Of a DNA stretch of 64,000 nucleotides, positions 60,011 to 64,000 are shown in pieces. Position numbers and translations under genes: made by a program. Under the pieces are notes generated by a model that did not search any database, was not told the origin of the DNA, and worked only from the letters and a program-made list of their open reading frames with translations. Each line of letters begins with the position of its first letter. Within the stretch, counting starts at the first letter, position 1. The stretch comes from Hofstenia miamia. Taxonomy: Eukaryota; Xenacoelomorpha; Acoela. The stretch is from assembly GCA_004352715.1 (NCBI GenBank), contig SCFE01000007.1, positions 135,852 to 199,851 of the forward strand. Direction: 5' to 3'.

Positions 60011-60500
60011 TATTGCAACCATACTATATTGTCATACATGATGTTTCTTGGCTATCTAAAAAATATGAAAAACTACACACTAAAACTAAAAAATGTTTTC
60101 CAGGCACAATACTGAATACTATCATTACAGAAGAGCACCCTAAGATATAATCAATCTTCTATGGTGAAGATATGATGGAAAAACTAGGATGCAACTATTT
60201 CTCAAGCATTGTACCCACAGTATTTGACAATACTTACTTAATCTCACATGTTACAATGAAGAAATTGCACAACATGAGAGAGTCAACCTGGAAGCTAGAC
60301 ACCAGCAACTAATATACATTTTGAAAATATTGAGGCAGTGGACAATGAATTATAAAATCATATTGAAAATGGATAAGTTAGCAGATATGAAAAAAACTCA
60401 TATTGTGATATTAAATGAAAATAATGAGAATATTCTGCAGAATATTGGCAACCTTAACCCTCTCTTAAAAGACTTCTATAAGCATACACTATAACCAAGC
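60011..60500 (+). pseudogene. Broken ORF remnants of unknown origin
   Basis: Two + strand frames carry protein-like text separated by stops, for example 'SWLSKKYEKLHTKTKKCFPG' (from about 60,042), 'EKLGCNYFSSIVPTVFDNTY' and 'DKLADMKKTHIVILNENNEN'. The composition resembles the third ORF of the neighbouring LTR element, but I cannot align them. No function is assigned. Confidence 0.35.
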
Positions 60501-61290
60501 ACTACACAATGTGCAGTCAGTAAAGAGATACTTATATCCTACTTAATATAAAGCAGGCATCTGCCAACACACAGGATAATTTTTGATGCCAAAATTGCAA
60601 TTAATGCATTGCTCCAATGTAAGACACTTTAACTGATGAACCACAACATCAATTTGGCTATGACAACAGATATACAAGTAAACTTTGTATTTACACAGAA
60701 CACCTAATCCCTGGATGATTTAAAGAAAATATGGCATGAGAATTAGGCTGAACAAATTGCTATGCATGCATTCAGTTTATGACTGCTTACAATTTATTCT
60801 ACTTATGATAGGTCCATTAGATCATCATTGATATGTAATGACAGAGATGTACTAGCAGAACAAATCAATGTCCCTTATGTCAAATAATTTAGCAATTGGT
60901 TATTAATAAATTGCTTTGTCAGAATATCATCAATAAATGAATCCAAAAAATTGATACAATCCAATTTTGACCTAAAAATTACAAATTTTTGACATAACAA
61001 TTGCTCAATTTTGAAGTTATTTTGACTTGAATATTAAAACAGGGGATTAAAGGGGAAAATCATTTTATTTATCACTATTTATCAGCACAGTGGATAAAAA
61101 AGAAGACAAATTATTTCCCCAATTTCTTAGGCTGAACATGTCATAGTGGTACATGATTGTAGTTTTGCAAATATCACAGGACTGATATCTGGCATAATAC
61201 AATGACTATGTTCAGCAAATTGTTTTACTAAATTCTTTGTTGGATATAACCCTAAAGTGCACATTGATCTTTTTTGTTAATTAGTTCCAA
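60500..61290. other. No recognisable feature
   Basis: AT-rich, CpG-poor sequence without supported ORFs or repeats. Confidence 0.5.
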
Positions 61291-61296
61291 ACATTA

Positions 61297-62260
61297 TCAA
61301 AATGTTATATTGTATGTATTAGAATAGGTGGAATACCAATTTTGTGAACAAATGTCTCCATATATCAACAATCTTTTGTATTTGCTATTGATTTTCTCTG
61401 CACAATTTTGGAAAATATACATCATACATGTCACATGAAATAGTCTTGTGTAAAAGTTCATAAGACTTTTACCAGCAGCTATCATACTTGCAGCAGCATC
61501 ACAGAAAGTTGATCCTTGCAATCACAATTTTTTAGGTTGTCATCAATGTGCTAGAAAATAATTACATTATTTGGTCAGCCACTTAATTTTGAACACAAAT
61601 GTGAAATACACACTCTGGAGCTTCAATATCACCTCCAAGAATGTTAACATACCTGCAACCATTAATTTCAGATTCATCAACTCCTAGGAAAACTTCTTTA
61701 TCATTCAGAGCAGTGATAATATGAGTTTCTTCATTATCTGCAATTTGTTAAAATTTGCACTGAGCTGTTGTCTTACAGGTAAATTGCCATTTCATATCTA
61801 TGAATAATTTCTGCATGGTAGATAGCTCATTTTTTTCATTTGCATGTTCACTTCCAACAATGCCTTCATTGTTTTTTCAGGAAGAACTTTGTCCAGAGGA
61901 ACAACAAAGGTTTGCTGCCTTGATGAATCTTACTCTGAACTTTTCATGACAGACTGATTCATTGGACATTATCCAAATGAATTTATCATTTGAGGTAGAC
62001 ATAATCTCAGTTTGAAAATCACACAAAAATTTTGTAATCTTCACCTTGATGGTTTTAGCATGATTTGTCATCCTATAACACCATTGACACATGTAATGCC
62101 CAAAAACAGAAGCCTATTTTTAATGCAAGACATTTGCAATAGCACAGAATTAATTGGTTCTCCCACCATGTTACAGTATGTACAAGATTTCACTAGTTTA
62201 TCATTATGCACATTTCTTAGAAATATGCTATCAGTGAGTAAAACAGCAACCAAATTCTAA
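61297..62260 (-). pseudogene. hAT-like transposase remnant (DUF659-type)
   Basis: Read on the - strand from 62,260. An N-terminal part contains C-x2-C ('CTYCNMVGEP') like the BED-type finger of this group. Then, after frameshifts, comes 'EVFLGVDESEINGCRYVNIL' at about 61,705-61,645, where the first catalytic Asp of the RNase H-like fold lies in V-D-E-S. From 61,521 to 61,297 comes 'CDAAASMIAAGKSLM' and 'LFHVTCMMYIFQNCAEKI', the second catalytic Asp region and the His-Val-Thr-Cys motif of DUF659 hAT transposases. At least two frameshifts and several stops make it inactive. No terminal repeats were found, and it looks unrelated to the hAT element at 30.1 kb. Confidence 0.65.
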
Positions 62261-64000
62261 TGACTGATTTTTATACATTTCACATTATTTCAGAAGTTGC
62301 CAATTTTGAAATTTTTTTAAAGTGTAATATTTCACTATATTTTGACAATTTTATCAATTACTTGCTTTAACATTACTGTGATTCCCACATTATATTTCAA
62401 CATTGTGATTTATGGCATGACAGCATGTACATGTGAATTCACTTCAGACAATCAGTAATGGAATTTTAGAAAATTAGATTACTATAAAATTTCACTGTAT
62501 ACTATCAAATATATTGAAATTAATCTAAGATCAGTAATTAATAAATTCTGTTTGAGATAACTTAAAATTCAAAATTTTATATACCACAAATCAGAGTGGT
62601 ACATGGAAATGGAAATTTACATTGTATTCTATTTCCAAATTATGGAAATTGAAATCACTTTATGGAATGGAAATTTAATGGAAATATAGGGAAATAAATA
62701 ATTAAAATTAATGATATCCTCAATCCTAGACAATCCCAAACACACACAATTATATTTAACTCATTAGCAGTCACTTGCTGTTTTTTGGGTGTTTTTCATT
62801 CCAGCCAGACTCAATGCACATTTTCCCCTAATAAATGGGTACCCAAAAATGGCATTCTGTGTCTTTTACTGAATTTTTGTTTTGGGTAATCAATGAAATT
62901 CGCTGTTTCATGTATTATTATAGATGTTGCATAGATATTGGTATATGCTATCTGAACGTTTTTTGGGGTCTTTTTCAACCTCATTCTGCTGACCATAATG
63001 GAAATGCAATTTAGGTGCTTTTAGCTGATTTTTTTTGTAAATTTGAAAGTGAAATCAATAATGGGTGACCTTATGTGCCCATCCCTATATCTTAATTGAC
63101 ATTTTTATATACTACCTTTGTCAAGGAGGCACTTTTTTGTCTGTTTGTCAACAAAATTTCTCAAAAAGTAATGAATGGATCTATATTAAAATACGACTCG
63201 AGATATATATTTGTGTAACTTAGATCAAATTGATATTTTCAGACTGAAACTGATTTCCATTTGGGAGCTAGATCAACCTTATGCGCTTGCAGTAGCAAAT
63301 ATCTATTCATAGGGGGTGTATGTCAATGATGTTTTAGAAACGATGAAAATAAAGTTCAAATTCATTGATTTAACTAAAAAATCTCCATGAAACCAATGGG
63401 GCCAGATTTTATCTCTACCCCATCCCACCCCACGACGTCCATAATTATTAACATGGGGGCCCACGGATCACCATTTCATTGGACAAGCTTCATGAAAACT
63501 GAACAGGAAGACAAAACATTGGCCTATTTTCGATTTTGCAATGGTATATTTTTATATATATATATACATTGGAAATTTTGCAAATAATTGTGTAATAGTT
63601 GAAAATATAGTGCAAAGACTTACAGATACATATTTTACTTGCAAAGTATTTATAATGCATAAAATTTTAGGACTGCTGGTACATATACATTGAAACTCTA
63701 TTCTATAATAAATGCACGTTAATATTATGTAAATTTTTTGGAAGCACCAATGCTTGATGAAGCACGATATGATAAGATTTCTGCCTAAAGTTCTCTGTTG
63801 AAAGTCTTTACACATGGTATTAGGATAGTGTAAAACATACTGTAAATTAATTTTTTTCATAAATGTATTCCATGATGCTCTGTTGTTATTGCTAGTAGTC
63901 TGATAAAAATAGATTTGAAAAAATAGTCAGTGGTTATATTTCCATCGTACATATAGGCACCATTAGTAATTTGTGGAAATTATTAATGTCTTAGAAATCA
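62261..64000. other. No recognisable gene
   Basis: AT-rich sequence. 62,600-62,700 is low-complexity 'GGAAATT/TGGAAAT' sequence, and a short TA tract lies at 63,553-63,566. Short ORFs (63,387-63,587 and others) have no family resemblance. Confidence 0.5.

Noticed and set aside
42000-64000. The right part of the window being foreign or contaminant sequence because of its low CpG
   Set aside because: The mobile elements and a 40-nt intron are compatible with the left part, and low CpG is explained by decay of methylated repeats. Still worth checking with read coverage.

Overview
This is AT-rich nuclear DNA from an invertebrate animal. Evidence: one multi-exon gene with GT-AG introns, several introns of only 40-45 nt, (TA)n microsatellites, scaffold gaps and many transposable-element remains. 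The one conserved gene encodes a ciliary/flagellar axoneme protein, so the animal has motile cilia or sperm flagella. I could not place the phylum.

Layout. 1-2,280: nothing recognised. 2,290-9,370: decayed retroelements, namely a Ty3/gypsy fragment (+), LINE fragments on the + strand (4.15-6.74 kb) and a related LINE on the - strand (9.37-7.36 kb). 10,773-36,065 (- strand): a complete CFAP251 (WDR66) gene. I resolved 22 coding exons by splice signals and reading-phase continuity; they give an uninterrupted frame of 1,215 codons plus stop. Its introns hold a piggyBac-like MITE, a TIR element, a retroelement fragment, a hAT-type element with an 8-bp target duplication, and an antisense ORF of unknown origin. 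36-42 kb: intergenic, with a Penelope-like remnant between 152-bp inverted repeats that carry a hammerhead-ribozyme-like core, a small ORF, and a 472-bp duplication at an assembly join. About 42.1-42.45 kb: an FLYWCH-type zinc-finger fragment with a 40-nt intron.

43,111-58,325 (+ strand): a large decayed Ty3/gypsy LTR retrotransposon with two ~1.15-kb LTRs, gag, protease, RT/RNase H, integrase and an unassigned third ORF region. It is interrupted by a ~2.5-kb insertion in gag and by a 1,320-bp solo LTR in RT with a 4-bp target duplication. It probably crosses a misjoin at 52,026, where RT is repeated. It is visibly CpG-poor, and most in-frame stops I read are TGA. 58.67-60.01 kb: mariner-like fragments with long terminal repeats. 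61.3-62.26 kb: a hAT-like transposase remnant (-). The rest to 64 kb is featureless.

Most worth a second look: the hammerhead-like motif in the Penelope-type repeats; an in-frame, irregularly spaced TCAAGGG / [DN]SR repeat in two places of the gypsy element; its third ORF; and the match between single-N positions and duplicated sequence, which warns that several apparent duplications are assembly products.
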